The notes: a model not told the origin generated them from the sequence alone. A stretch of DNA of 64,000 bases from Sphingomonas sp. PP-CE-1G-424 (GCF_004341085.1 NZ_SLXW01000001.1:248001-312000), one strand, 5' to 3'; shown: positions 41,130-50,490, counted from the stretch's first letter. Program-made: numbers and translations.

Positions 41130-42607
41130 ACCAGCTTCTCGTTCGGCAGCGGCGGCAACACCGCACGCACCGCCGCCTGCTGCCCCGCGAGCCGACCCAA
41201 TGCGGCGTCGTCCATGTTGCACACGTTCGGCACGACGCCCCGCGCAGTCCGCGCCGCCTCCATCCCCGCCGCCGACATAAGATAGCGCGTGTTCGAATAG
41301 ACGCGCGTCGCCGGATCGAACGAGAGGACGGACACGGTCTGCTCGGCATCGGGCACCAGCACGCGGTCCCAGCGACCATTCGCGGCGACATATTGCGTCT
41401 TGCCGTTCACGCAGCCCTTGGCGCCCCAGTCGATCGGGACGTCCTCGCTGGACGAGATCGTGATCCGGCTACGCTCGGGTATCAGCGTGCACATCAGCTT
41501 GCCGAGCGCCGCATCGGGCGTCGATATCCGCGTCTTGGGCAGCGCCGACAGCGGCACGTCGACCTCACCCGAAGGCCGCAGCACGAACACGATGATCGCG
41601 ACCAGCACGCTCAGCCCGCCGATCGACACCGCCCAAATCGCCTGCCGCCGCTGCCCGCGGGATTCGAGCAACCCCGCACTCCCGATCACCAGAGCTCCTG
41701 CCACCAGCAGCAGCCCGGCGAGCGCCATCACGTTCTCGCGGCTGCGCGACGCCTCGGTCCGCGCCTTCTCCAGCGCGACTTCGCGGGTCATCGCATCCTG
41801 CGTCGCGGCGTCGCGCTTGGCGGACGCCGCATCGGCGGTCGCGCGCGCATCCGCGTCGGCGTCCTGCCGCAAGCGATCCTCGATCGACGTGCACCCCGTC
41901 CCGATCGACGCATAAGGCTGTTTCGCATCGTGGAGGAAGCCCGCCAGCTCGGTATCCGCGATCGCGAACCCGAACGTCGAATCGCCCTCTTCGCCGCGCG
42001 TGATCGCCGAGTTCACCCCGATCACCCGCCCGCACCGATCGAGCAGCGGCCCACCGGAGTTCCCCCGCGCAATGCTGGCGGTATGGAGAAGCACCTCGAC
42101 GCCGCTCAGCACGCGCCGCCCGGAAAGCACGCCCTCGGACCGCACTGGCGTCATCGGCCGGATGTAATCCGCCGCCGACCGCGCCGTCGCCAGGTCGACG
42201 TTGCCGGGGAAGCCGAGCGACACCACCGCGTCACCCTCGGTCATCGGCCCGGTATACAGCGCGCTCGGCGGCAGGCGCGCGCCGGTGAACTCGATCAACG
42301 CAAGGTCGCGCTGCGAATCATACGCTATCACCTTGCCCTGGTACGACTTGCTGCCCTCGGTCGGGACGATGCCGACGACGACGTTGTCGGGATAGCGCTC
42401 GGCGAGATCGACGACGTGCGCGTTGGTGACGATCCGGTTGGGCGCGATCGCGAAACCGCTGCCGTGGCCGAAGCCGACCACCTGATCGTCGACCACCGCG
42501 ATCGTCACGACGCGCACGACGCCGCGCCCGGTGGCGGCGATGTCGTCCGCAGACGCGGAACTCGCCAACCCGAAAGTCAGCGCGAGAAGGAGGAGCAGGC
42601 GGATCAT
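41105..42607 (-). CDS. Membrane-tethered trypsin-like serine protease
   Basis: 500 residues. Signal peptide (1-20). S1C protease domain with His64 (TNAHVV), Asp101 (SQRDLALIEF) and Ser184 (ARGNSGGPLLD). Then an Ala/Asp/Arg-rich coiled coil (about 245-292), two membrane helices (about 293-313 and 324-345) and a C-terminal region of about 150 residues with six cysteines or fewer, similar to no domain I know. There is no PDZ, unlike HtrA. The arrangement suggests periplasmic protease and C-terminal domains with a membrane hairpin. Divergent from cpaF. Confidence 0.82.
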   Translation of the reverse strand: MIRLLLLLALTFGLASSASADDIAATGRGVVRVVTIAVVDDQVVGFGHGSGFAIAPNRIVTNAHVVDLAERYPDNVVVGIVPTEGSKSYQGKVIAYDSQRDLALIEFTGARLPPSALYTGPMTEGDAVVSLGFPGNVDLATARSAADYIRPMTPVRSEGVLSGRRVLSGVEVLLHTASIARGNSGGPLLDRCGRVIGVNSAITRGEEGDSTFGFAIADTELAGFLHDAKQPYASIGTGCTSIEDRLRQDADADARATADAASAKRDAATQDAMTREVALEKARTEASRSRENVMALAGLLLVAGALVIGSAGLLESRGQRRQAIWAVSIGGLSVLVAIIVFVLRPSGEVDVPLSALPKTRISTPDAALGKLMCTLIPERSRITISSSEDVPIDWGAKGCVNGKTQYVAANGRWDRVLVPDAEQTVSVLSFDPATRVYSNTRYLMSAAGMEAARTARGVVPNVCNMDDAALGRLAGQQAAVRAVLPPLPNEKLVYSCKSAR

Positions 42608-42742
42608 GCACCAGCCTTCGGGGAGTTACGCGCGGCGATCAACCCTCGGCTCTTATAGGTCGCCCCCCGCACGTCCGGTTTGGTTAGCGAATTATCAAGC
42701 CTTGGCGCGTAACCCCTTAGGCAATCATCCGGGGATTTGGGC

Positions 42743-44290
42743 ATGAGCGCATTCGGGCGTCGTAGTGGCATGAGCGGGGGGCAGAACGGGGCGCAAGCGG
42801 TGCGTCCCGCATTCGGCGTCGCCCGTCCCATGCAGGGTAGCGGTCCTGCACCGCGGCCCGAACCCGAAGGCGGCGCGCAATTTCCGCCGATAGACTCGCT
42901 GCCGATGCCCGGCGAGAGCGACGGCTTCGGCCCCGGCACGATGCCCGCCGGACAGCTGGACGCGATGCAGCGCCTGTCCGATCGCCAGAACGCCAGCGGC
43001 GAGGCGGGCAACAGCCGCGTCGAGGGCTTCGAACAGTCGATCCACAAGATCAAGGAGCAGGTCCTCCCACGGCTGCTCGAACGTGTCGATCCCGAAGCTG
43101 CGGCAACGCTCAACAAGGACGAGCTGGCCGAGGAATTCCGCCCGATCATCGGCGAAGTGCTCGCCGAACTGAAGCTGACGCTCAACCGCCGCGAACAGTT
43201 CGCGCTCGAAAAAGTGCTGGTCGACGAACTGCTCGGGCTCGGGCCGTTGGAGGAGTTGCTGGCGGATCCGAACATCACCGACATCATGGTGAACGGCCCC
43301 GAGCAGACCTATGTCGAGCGCAAGGGCAAGCTCGAACTCGCGCCGATCCAGTTCCGCGACGAGGAGCATCTGTTCCAGATCGCACAGCGGATCGTCAATT
43401 CGGTCGGCCGTCGCGTCGACCAGACCTCGCCGCTCGCCGATGCGCGCCTCAAGGACGGCTCGCGCGTCAACGTGATCGTCCCGCCGCTGTCGCTTCGCGG
43501 CACCGCCATCTCGATTCGTAAATTCTCCGCCAAGCCGATCACGCTCGACATGATGGCGGGCTTCGGCTCGATGTCGCCCAAAATGGCGACTGCACTGAAG
43601 ATCGCCGGGGCCTCGCGGTTCAACGTGGTGATCTCGGGCGGTACCGGCTCGGGCAAGACGACGATGCTCAACGCGCTGTCGAAGATGATCGACCCCGGCG
43701 AACGCGTGCTGACGATCGAGGACGCTGCCGAGCTTCGCCTGCAACAGCCGCACTGGCTCCCGCTCGAAACGCGTCCGGCCAATTTGGAGGGCCAGGGCGA
43801 GATCTCGATCCGCGATCTCGTCAAGAACGCGCTGCGTATGCGTCCTGACCGGATCATCCTGGGCGAAATTCGTGGCTCCGAGTGTTTCGACATGCTCGCG
43901 GCCATGAACACGGGTCACGATGGCTCGATGTGCACGCTTCACGCCAACTCTCCCCGCGAAGCCTTGGCGCGTATGGAGAACATGGTGATGATGTCCGACA
44001 TCAAGGTGCCGAAGGAAGCCATCTCGCGCCAGATCGCCGACTCGGTCGAGCTGATTATCCAGGTAAAGCGCCTACGCGACGGCTCGCGCCGGGTGACCAA
44101 CATCACCGAGGTGATCGGCATGGAGGGCCCGGTGATCGTCACGCAGGAGTTGTTCAAGTTCGAGTATCTCGACGAGTCGGCCGACGGGAAGATTCTCGGC
44201 GAATACCGGTCGATGGGGCTCAGGCCGTATACGCTCGAGAAGGCTAAGCAGTTCGGGTTCGACCAGGCATATCTGGAAGCGTGTCTGTAA
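42743..44290 (+). CDS. cpaF: CpaF family secretion/pilus ATPase
   Basis: 515-residue hexameric ATPase of the Flp/Tad pilus type. A Gly/Pro-rich N-terminus (about 90 residues) is followed by the CpaF N-domain (LGPLEELLADPNITDIMVNG) and the motor domain with Walker A SGGTGSGKTTML and RMRPDRIILGEIRG. TLHANSPREAL is typical. The ATG at 42743 has GGGGA upstream. No other tad genes are near, so it either works with a remote locus or is an orphan. Confidence 0.94.
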   Translation: MSAFGRRSGMSGGQNGAQAVRPAFGVARPMQGSGPAPRPEPEGGAQFPPIDSLPMPGESDGFGPGTMPAGQLDAMQRLSDRQNASGEAGNSRVEGFEQSIHKIKEQVLPRLLERVDPEAAATLNKDELAEEFRPIIGEVLAELKLTLNRREQFALEKVLVDELLGLGPLEELLADPNITDIMVNGPEQTYVERKGKLELAPIQFRDEEHLFQIAQRIVNSVGRRVDQTSPLADARLKDGSRVNVIVPPLSLRGTAISIRKFSAKPITLDMMAGFGSMSPKMATALKIAGASRFNVVISGGTGSGKTTMLNALSKMIDPGERVLTIEDAAELRLQQPHWLPLETRPANLEGQGEISIRDLVKNALRMRPDRIILGEIRGSECFDMLAAMNTGHDGSMCTLHANSPREALARMENMVMMSDIKVPKEAISRQIADSVELIIQVKRLRDGSRRVTNITEVIGMEGPVIVTQELFKFEYLDESADGKILGEYRSMGLRPYTLEKAKQFGFDQAYLEACL

Positions 44291-44333
44291 TGTCGGAAGC
44301 GTACCTGTAGAAGAGCATAGCTAACCCTCCCGC

Positions 44334-44440
44334 CACCACCCCGGCGAAGGCCGGGGCCCAATTGGCAAGGCTGCAGTAACGATGCGCTGTCCTTAGTTAG
44401 CACCGTCCCCCAATTGGGCCCCGGCCTCCGCCGGGGTGGT
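44334..44440. repeat. Nested palindromic repeat, family B, copy 3
   Basis: Arms ACCACCCCGGCGAAGGCCGG with GGCCCAATTGG, and CCAATTGGGCCCCGGCCTCC with GCCGGGGTGGT. Part of the 459-base spacer between cpaF and the next gene, which also holds a short CCTGAT-TCTC-ATCAGG stem at about 44485-44500 and a family E copy. Confidence 0.85.
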
Positions 44441-44540
44441 GCATTTTGAGAGCGTTCCGCGCATCCAAGATTGCTCTGACTCAACCTGATTCTCATCAGG
44501 CCAGTTTTGCAGGGCTAGCTTCGGCAGGCTCACCCGTCTT

Positions 44541-44622
44541 CTGTTCCCTCGCGAACGCGGGGGTCCAGGAGCCCCGAACGCCCCCGCCCCTAATCCTGGG
44601 CTCCCGCCTCCGCAGGAGAACG
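44541..44622. repeat. Nested palindromic repeat, family E, copy 4 (degenerate)
   Basis: GTTCCCTCGCGAACGCGGGG with GTCCAG, then a centre, then CTGGGCTCCCGCCTCCGCAG with GAGAAC. Mismatches in both arms suggest an older copy. Bases 44623-44749 hold no recognised feature. Confidence 0.6.
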
Positions 44623-44749
44623 AGGAGTGTTGCGGTAAGATTGGCGGGATCGGATCAACATAGAGAGCTGAACGCGCACCCGGTCGCCAACCCACCCCGG
44701 CGAAGCCCCCGCTTGTACGCCGCCACCGACCCGCTACGGACACCCGCAC

Positions 44750-45964
44750 ATGCGTCGCGCTCTTCTCACGCTCGTCCCGCTCCTCGCGGTCCTCACCGTT
44801 TCCGCACGCGAGCCGACCGTGCCGACGCCCGCCATCTCTCCCGAAGCGCGCGATCGCGGCGTCTATCATCTTGCCACCGATGCCGAGGCGCGCTGGGTGC
44901 CGTTCGATCTCACCCCCGGCAACCAGATCCGCTTCACGATGCAGCTCGACGGCCGAAAGGTCACTGCGATCCTCGATACCGGCGTCAGCTATACCTTGCT
45001 CGCCAAGGCATCCCCCGCGGTCGACACTGCCAAGCTGGTCGCCGGCGGCAGCGCAGCCGCGATCGGCGGATCGGTCGCGCTGGGCTGGATGCCGACGCGC
45101 TCGCTAGCACTCGGCGGGCTCGCGCGGACCGGCGGCGGCGTGGCCGTCGCGAGCCTTCCCGCGATCGCCACCGGCAGCGCCGCCGCGGTCGACCTGCTGG
45201 TCGGCGCAGACCTGCTCGCGGGGTATGCGCTCGACATCGATTATGCCGCGCACCGCTTCCGCCTGCTCCGCTCGGGCCGCATGCCGTTCAAGGGCGAGAC
45301 CGCCCCGCTGCGAATTTCCACGCAGCGCACCGTCTACGAAAGCGCGATCATGCTCGGCGGCCGACGCCTTGCGCCAATCGTCGTCGATACCGGCGATGGC
45401 TCGTCGATCACCGTCACCGCCGCCGGATGGCACGCCGCGAACCTGAAGGCGCTGCGAACCACCACCGCGATCGCGTTCGGCTTGGCAGGCCCCACCGTCA
45501 GTGGCCTCGCGATCGTCCCCTATCTCCGCGTCGGCGCGTTGGTCGCGCGCGAAACCGAAGTGCGGATCGAGCCCGCCGGCGGATTTTCCCAGACGATCGG
45601 GACCGCCGGCCGGATCGGCTCGGGCTTTCTCCAGAGCTACCGCGTGCTGCTCGATCCCGGCGCACGCCACATGATCCTCCGCCGAGGCCCCCGCGCCTAC
45701 CGGCCGCCGCTGCGCTCGACCAGCGGGTTGCTCATCGGCATCGAGAACGATCGGCTCAAGGTGCTCCACGTCATGCGCGGCGGGCCCGCAGCCGCTAGCT
45801 GGAAGGACGGCGATATGATCTGCATGATCGATGGCGCAGCGGTACCCCGAGATTACGCGACAAATTCGATCGCCGCCTGGTCGGCCGGCGCACCCGGCCG
45901 CGTCGTCAGTCTCGGGCTGTGCGATGGTTCGACGCGCGCCCTTACTCTGCGGAATTTCTACTGA
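44750..45964 (+). CDS. Two-lobed retropepsin-like aspartic protease with C-terminal PDZ
   Basis: 404 residues. Signal peptide (1-19). Two aspartic-protease half-sites: Asp76 in ILDTGVSYTLL and Asp213 in VVDTGDGSSIT, each in a retropepsin-like lobe of about 110-130 residues, so one chain may form the active site normally made by a dimer. Residues about 325-395 look like a PDZ (GIENDRLKVLHVMRGGPAAA, GDMICMIDGAAV). The stop overlaps the next ATG (TGATG). Secreted, periplasmic; substrate unknown. The second half-site has an extra Asp before Gly-Ser, so activity needs testing. Confidence 0.75.
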   Translation: MRRALLTLVPLLAVLTVSAREPTVPTPAISPEARDRGVYHLATDAEARWVPFDLTPGNQIRFTMQLDGRKVTAILDTGVSYTLLAKASPAVDTAKLVAGGSAAAIGGSVALGWMPTRSLALGGLARTGGGVAVASLPAIATGSAAAVDLLVGADLLAGYALDIDYAAHRFRLLRSGRMPFKGETAPLRISTQRTVYESAIMLGGRRLAPIVVDTGDGSSITVTAAGWHAANLKALRTTTAIAFGLAGPTVSGLAIVPYLRVGALVARETEVRIEPAGGFSQTIGTAGRIGSGFLQSYRVLLDPGARHMILRRGPRAYRPPLRSTSGLLIGIENDRLKVLHVMRGGPAAASWKDGDMICMIDGAAVPRDYATNSIAAWSAGAPGRVVSLGLCDGSTRALTLRNFY

Positions 45965-47424
45965 TGCCGCGCAATCGGTGGGTGCAGGCGCTGATCCTGC
46001 TGCTGGTCGCGCTGGCGGTCCGGGCATGGGATTTCGGCAATCCGGTGATCGATCCCGACCAGCAATATTACCTGCTCGTCGGCGATCGCCTGCTGCACGG
46101 TGCGGTGCCCTATATCGATATCTGGGACCGCAAGCCAATCGGGCTGTTCCTGCTGTTCGCCGGCATCCGGACGCTCCCCGGCAACGGCATCCTCGCCTAC
46201 CAGCTGATGGCAACGTTGTGCGCGTGGGCGACCGCGATCGTCGTCGCCCGCGCCGCGAAGACTATCGGAGCAAGCGATCGCGGCGCGCTGGGCGCAGGGG
46301 CCGCCTATCTGCTGGTCATCGCGCTGGTCGGCGGCATCGGTGGGCAGGCCCCCGTCTTCTACAATCTGCCGATGGCGGTCGCCGGTCTGCTGACGCTCCA
46401 GCTTCCCGCCAAGGCCGCCGCCGGCCAGACCCGCGCGATCGTCGTCAGCGGTATCGCCGCCTGCCTGCTCGCAGGGATCGCGATCCAGCTGAAGTACACG
46501 CCGATGTTCGAAGGCGCGGCGTTCGGCCTCGCGCACATCTGGTTCCTCGCGTGCACCCGCGCAAAATGGCGACACGTCATCCTCGCAGCGGCGGTGTGGG
46601 CGATGATGGGTCTGGCACCGACGCTCGCCGCGATCGGCTGGTATCGCGCGCAGGGGCCGGCGGCGTTCGATGCGTTCTGGTTCGCCAACGTCACGTCGAT
46701 CGCGCTGCGCAGGGGCTATTCGGCGAGCGATCTCGCGATGCGGTTGCTCGGCATCGCCGCACAGCTGTCGCCACTGATCCTCGCCGCCGTCCTGACGTGG
46801 CGGACCCGGCCGCGCGGCGACGTGGCAAGCGAAACGATGCTGGTCGGTTACGCCTGGCTCGGCTTTGCGCTGGCGGGGTTCTTCGCGATCGGCACGTTCT
46901 TCGACCATTACGCGCTGCCGCTGGTAGCACCGCTGGCGATCCTCGCCGCGCCGACGCTCGGGCGTTCGATCCGCTTGCTGATCCTGACCCTGGGCGTGGC
47001 GATCGCGATCCTGATCGCCAAACGCCTGCTCCATTCCAGCGACGCTGCCGGTGCCTATGCGGTCGCGCATGTCGTCGAAGCGAACAGCGGCAACGAATGC
47101 CCGTACGTCTTCATCGGCGACACCATCACCTACCATCTCGCGCACGCCTGCCTGCCGACCGCCTATGCCTTCCCCAATCTGCTCGCCTACGACACCGAAC
47201 AGGGCGCGACCGGGATCGACGAAGCCGCCGAAGTCCGCCGCATCCTCGCCAAGCGCCCACCGGTGATCGTCACGTCGGACCGGCGCCTGTCGATCTGGAA
47301 CCGAGGCAGCCTGCGCGCGGTCAAGGCGGCGCTCGCGCGCGATTACCGCCCCGTCTTCACGACTCCGCGGAACAGCTGGCACACCGTCGTCTATCTCCGG
47401 AATGATCGCGCGTTCAGGTCTTGA
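45964..47424 (+). CDS. Polytopic membrane protein, GT-C glycosyltransferase-like
   Basis: 486 residues. About ten membrane helices in the first 380 residues and a soluble C-terminal part. The first periplasmic loop carries DFGNPVIDPDQQYYLLVGDR and YIDIWDRKPIG, resembling the Asp-containing loop of ArnT/PMT-type GT-C enzymes that use polyprenyl-phosphate sugars. The start ATG overlaps the upstream stop by one base (TGATG), so it is coupled to the aspartic-protease gene. The last 11 bases overlap a convergent small gene. Activity is inferred, not shown. Confidence 0.7.
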   Translation: MPRNRWVQALILLLVALAVRAWDFGNPVIDPDQQYYLLVGDRLLHGAVPYIDIWDRKPIGLFLLFAGIRTLPGNGILAYQLMATLCAWATAIVVARAAKTIGASDRGALGAGAAYLLVIALVGGIGGQAPVFYNLPMAVAGLLTLQLPAKAAAGQTRAIVVSGIAACLLAGIAIQLKYTPMFEGAAFGLAHIWFLACTRAKWRHVILAAAVWAMMGLAPTLAAIGWYRAQGPAAFDAFWFANVTSIALRRGYSASDLAMRLLGIAAQLSPLILAAVLTWRTRPRGDVASETMLVGYAWLGFALAGFFAIGTFFDHYALPLVAPLAILAAPTLGRSIRLLILTLGVAIAILIAKRLLHSSDAAGAYAVAHVVEANSGNECPYVFIGDTITYHLAHACLPTAYAFPNLLAYDTEQGATGIDEAAEVRRILAKRPPVIVTSDRRLSIWNRGSLRAVKAALARDYRPVFTTPRNSWHTVVYLRNDRAFRS

Positions 47425-47599
47425 ACGCCAGCCCCACGGTCACCGCAAGCGCGATCAACGCCAGCATCTGCACCGTCGGCCAGTCCACCCAGCCGACCGA
47501 GTCCGGATCGCGCCGCCGTCGCCTGCGCCGTTCCCCGAACCCCGCGACGATGGCGAGCGCGGCCAGCCCGCCACTCGCACTCCACAACACCGGCGCCAT
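47414..47599 (-). CDS. Small two-helix membrane protein
   Basis: 61 residues, MAPVLWSASGGLAALAIVAG, a basic loop (ERRRRRRRDP) and a second helix (MLALIALAVTVGLAFKT). ATG at 47599; a GTG immediately upstream at 47602 is possible. It begins next to the phaR stop, so is probably in its transcript. Function unknown. Confidence 0.6.
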   Translation of the reverse strand: MAPVLWSASGGLAALAIVAGFGERRRRRRRDPDSVGWVDWPTVQMLALIALAVTVGLAFKT

Positions 47600-47602
47600 C
47601 AC

Positions 47603-48157
47603 TCAGCCGAGCTTCTCGACCTTTTCCTGCAACTTGGCTAGCTCGCTGCGCAGCGCGGCGATCTCGTCGTCCTTGCTGGCGGGCGCGGCCGCCGGTGCAA
47701 CGCCACCCGCAGCACCGGGCTTGAACGCCTGGGTCGCGACGTCGAACATCTCGAGGTTGCGCTTGGCCAGATCGGCAAACGGCGAGTTCGCAAATGCGCC
47801 CTCGACCGCGGATTTAAACTGGTCGTGGTTGCGACGGAAGCTGTCCATGGACGCCTCCAGATACCCCGGCACCATCGTCTGCATCGAATCGCCGTACATC
47901 GAGATCAGCTGGCGGAGGAAGTTCACCGGCATCATCGTCTCTCCGCGGCTCTCCTCCTCCATGATGATCTGTGTTAAGACGTTGTGCGTGATGTCCTCGT
48001 CGGTCTTCGCATCGACCACCTTGAAGTCGCGCCCCTCGCGGGTCATCGTCGCGAGATGATCCAGCGTGATGTAGGATGACGACTCGGTGTTATAGAGCCG
48101 CCGGTTGGCGTACTTCTTGATGATGACGATTCCGTCGGCAGCCGGTTGCTTCTTCAT
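47603..48157 (-). CDS. phaR: Polyhydroxyalkanoate synthesis repressor PhaR
   Basis: 184 residues. The N-terminal PHB/PHA accumulation-regulator DNA-binding domain (IIKKYANRRLYNTESSSYIT, LDHLATMTREGRDFKVVDAK) is followed by the second PHB domain (HNVLTQIIMEEESRGE, then LRQLISMYGDSMQ) and an acidic C-terminal coiled coil (DDEIAALRSELAKLQEKVEK). PhaR represses phasin and its own gene and leaves DNA when PHB is made. Divergent from the PhaC-like gene with 14 bases between starts. Confidence 0.95.
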   Translation of the reverse strand: MKKQPAADGIVIIKKYANRRLYNTESSSYITLDHLATMTREGRDFKVVDAKTDEDITHNVLTQIIMEEESRGETMMPVNFLRQLISMYGDSMQTMVPGYLEASMDSFRRNHDQFKSAVEGAFANSPFADLAKRNLEMFDVATQAFKPGAAGGVAPAAAPASKDDEIAALRSELAKLQEKVEKLG

Positions 48158-48171
48158 TGATCCCCCGTCTT

Positions 48172-49230
48172 ATGTTTGAAACGGAGGCTACAGTCTTTGA
48201 TGACGCACCGCAACAAGGTCCGAGGCCCTTACCCTTGTTCCTCAACGTGCTGCGCAGCGAGACCGCAGCATCGCCCGATCGGATGGCGCGCGCGCTAGCG
48301 GGATTGCGCGCGTATCAGCGCGCGACGCGAGAGAAGCGCCCCGATCCCAAGCCTGCGATCCACCGCGCCGGACGCGTCGCGTTACGCGATTACGGCGGCG
48401 AAGGCCGTCCCGTCGTGTTCGTCCCGTCGCTGATAAATCCGCCCGACATCCTAGATCATTCGCCCGAGTCTTCGCTGCTGCAATGGACCGCCGCGCAGGG
48501 GTTTCATGCGTGGCTGGTCGACTGGGGATCGCCCGGCAGCGAAGATCGCGATCTCGATCTGGCGGCGCATGTCGAACGCTTGCTGGTGCCGCTGCTCCAG
48601 GCACTCCCCGAACCACCGGTGCTGGTCGGCTATTGCCTCGGCGGCACGCTCGCACTCGGTGCCGCCGCGATCACGCCGACCGCCGGAGTCGCGACGATCG
48701 CCGCGCCGTGGCACTTCGAAGGCTATGGCGAGGGCCGTCCCACGCTCGCCGCGACCTGGGCCGCGGTCCAGCCCGCCGCCGCGATGCTCGGCGTCCTGCC
48801 GATGGAAGTGCTGCAAGCCGGCTTCTGGCAACTCGACCCCGCGCGCACGATCGCCAAATACGAAGCCTTCGCTGACCTCGCCGCCGACAGCGACGCGGCG
48901 CGCGCGTTCGTCCGGCTCGAGGATTGGGCGAATGCCGGCGCGCCCCTCCCCTACGCCGCCGCCGCCTCGCTGTTCGAGGACTGCATCGCCAACGACCTGC
49001 CCGGCAAAGGGCGGTGGGTCATCGCCGGCACCCCGGTCGATCCGCTCGCGCTCGCCTGCCCCATGGTCGAGTTCGTCTCGCTGACCGACCGCATCGTCCC
49101 TGCCGCCACTGCGATCGGCCTCGCCGACCGCCGCGACCTCGGCGCAGGCCATGTCGGCATGATCGTCGGCCGCTCCGCACGCTCGCGCCTCTGGGAACCG
49201 CTCGCCAACTGGATCGCCGCACTCGACTGA
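48172..49230 (+). CDS. PHA synthase-like alpha/beta hydrolase
   Basis: 352 residues. The nucleophile motif is VGYCLGGTLA with Cys155; Asp306 (LTDRIVP) and His327 (GAGHVGM) complete the Cys-Asp-His triad used by PHA synthases. Size is that of class III PhaC or related hydrolases, shorter than class I (about 590). TTG at 48157 would add five residues; ATG at 48172 preferred. Its place between phaR and a thiolase argues for a role in PHA synthesis or turnover, but it could be an acyl transferase or depolymerase. Confidence 0.78.
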   Translation: MFETEATVFDDAPQQGPRPLPLFLNVLRSETAASPDRMARALAGLRAYQRATREKRPDPKPAIHRAGRVALRDYGGEGRPVVFVPSLINPPDILDHSPESSLLQWTAAQGFHAWLVDWGSPGSEDRDLDLAAHVERLLVPLLQALPEPPVLVGYCLGGTLALGAAAITPTAGVATIAAPWHFEGYGEGRPTLAATWAAVQPAAAMLGVLPMEVLQAGFWQLDPARTIAKYEAFADLAADSDAARAFVRLEDWANAGAPLPYAAAASLFEDCIANDLPGKGRWVIAGTPVDPLALACPMVEFVSLTDRIVPAATAIGLADRRDLGAGHVGMIVGRSARSRLWEPLANWIAALD

Positions 49231-49263
49231 CCTACATGGGGTCCAACCATAGAGGATCCCGAC

Positions 49264-50451
49264 ATGACCGACCAGCTTCCTACCGACGTCGTCATCACCG
49301 CCGCCAAGCGCACCCCCGTCGGCAGCTTCCTCGGCGCGTTCGCTGCCACCCCAGCACACGAACTCGGCCGCATCGCGATCGAAGCCGCGCTTGAACAGGC
49401 AGGCGTCGCCGGCGAAGACGTCTCCGAAGTCATCCTCGGCCAGGTCCTCACCGCCGCCCAAGGCCAGAACCCCGCCCGCCAGGCCTCGATGGCTGCCGGC
49501 GTGCCGAAGGAAATCCCCGCCTGGGGCGTCAACCAGGTCTGCGGCTCGGGCTTGCGCGCGGTCGCCCTCGCGGCGCAGGCGATCCAGACTGGCGACGCGA
49601 CCATCGTCGTTGCGGGCGGCCAGGAATCGATGTCGCTTTCCGCGCACGCGCAGTCGATCCGCGGCGGCCAGAAGATGGGCAACCTCAGCCTCGTCGACAC
49701 GATGGTCAGCGACGGCCTGACCGACGTCTTCAACGGCTATCACATGGGCATCACCGCCGAGAACCTCGCCGAGCAATACCAGGTCACGCGCGGCGAGCAG
49801 GACGCCTTCTCGGTCGCCTCGCAGAACAAGGCCGAGGCGGCCCGCGGCTCGGGCCGCTTCAAGGACGAGATCGCCCCCGTCACGATCAAGGGCCGCAAGG
49901 GCGACACTATCGTTGCAGACGACGAATACATCCGCGCCGGTGCGACGATTGAGAGCGTCTCGGGTGTGAAGCCCGCGTTCAAGAAGGACGGCACCGTGAC
50001 CGCAGCCAATGCCAGCGGCCTCAACGACGGCGCCGCAGCCCTCGTCATGATGCGCCGGGACGAAGCCGAACGTCGCGGCTCGACCATCCTCGCGACGATC
50101 AAGAGCTGGGCCTCGGCCGGCGTCGACCCCTCGATCATGGGCATCGGCCCCGTTCCCGCAACCAAGCGCGCACTGGAGAAGGCCGGCTGGACGCTCGCCG
50201 ACCTCGACCTCATCGAAGCCAACGAAGCCTTCGCCGCCCAGGCGCTGTCGGTCGGCAAGGAACTCGGCTGGGACGCATCGAAGGTCAACGTCAACGGCGG
50301 CGCGATCGCCATCGGCCACCCGATCGGTGCCAGCGGCGCGCGCGTCCTGACGACGCTGATCTACGAAATGCAAAAGCGCGACGCCAAGAAGGGGCTCGCA
50401 ACGCTCTGCATCGGCGGCGGCATGGGCATCGCGATGTGCGTCGAGCGTTAA
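49264..50451 (+). CDS. phaA: Acetyl-CoA acetyltransferase (thiolase)
   Basis: 395 residues. Acyl-acceptor Cys93 ([11 protein letters not shown]), histidine in [12 protein letters not shown] and second cysteine in LCIGGGMG are all intact. Biosynthetic thiolase condensing two acetyl-CoA, the first step of PHB synthesis. Follows the PhaC-like gene by 33 bases; no phaB reductase in the window. Confidence 0.95.
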   Translation: MTDQLPTDVVITAAKRTPVGSFLGAFAATPAHELGRIAIEAALEQAGVAGEDVSEVILGQVLTAAQGQNPARQASMAAGVPKEIPAWGVNQVCGSGLRAVALAAQAIQTGDATIVVAGGQESMSLSAHAQSIRGGQKMGNLSLVDTMVSDGLTDVFNGYHMGITAENLAEQYQVTRGEQDAFSVASQNKAEAARGSGRFKDEIAPVTIKGRKGDTIVADDEYIRAGATIESVSGVKPAFKKDGTVTAANASGLNDGAAALVMMRRDEAERRGSTILATIKSWASAGVDPSIMGIGPVPATKRALEKAGWTLADLDLIEANEAFAAQALSVGKELGWDASKVNVNGGAIAIGHPIGASGARVLTTLIYEMQKRDAKKGLATLCIGGGMGIAMCVER

Positions 50452-50464
50452 ACCCACTTTGGTA

Positions 50465-50490
50465 GCAATGTGACGCTTATGTCACATTGC
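50465..50490. promoter_or_regulatory. Perfect inverted repeat next to a TTGACA box
   Basis: GCAATGTGAC-GCTTAT-GTCACATTGC, 10-bp arms and 6-base centre, 13 bases after the thiolase stop. TTGACA (50491-50496) follows directly and could be the -35 of the receptor gene. No T run follows, so an operator is more likely than a terminator. The 8-base palindrome TGACGTCA follows at 50511-50518. Confidence 0.55.

Noticed and set aside
45831..47405. 524-residue frame overlapping the aspartic protease and membrane protein genes
   Set aside because: Same strand but another frame; Arg/Pro-rich shadow of the real genes, which have signal peptide, motifs and membrane helices.
50465..50490. Terminator of the thiolase gene
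   Set aside because: The stem has no T run and touches a -35-like TTGACA; an operator seems more likely, although a termination role cannot be excluded.
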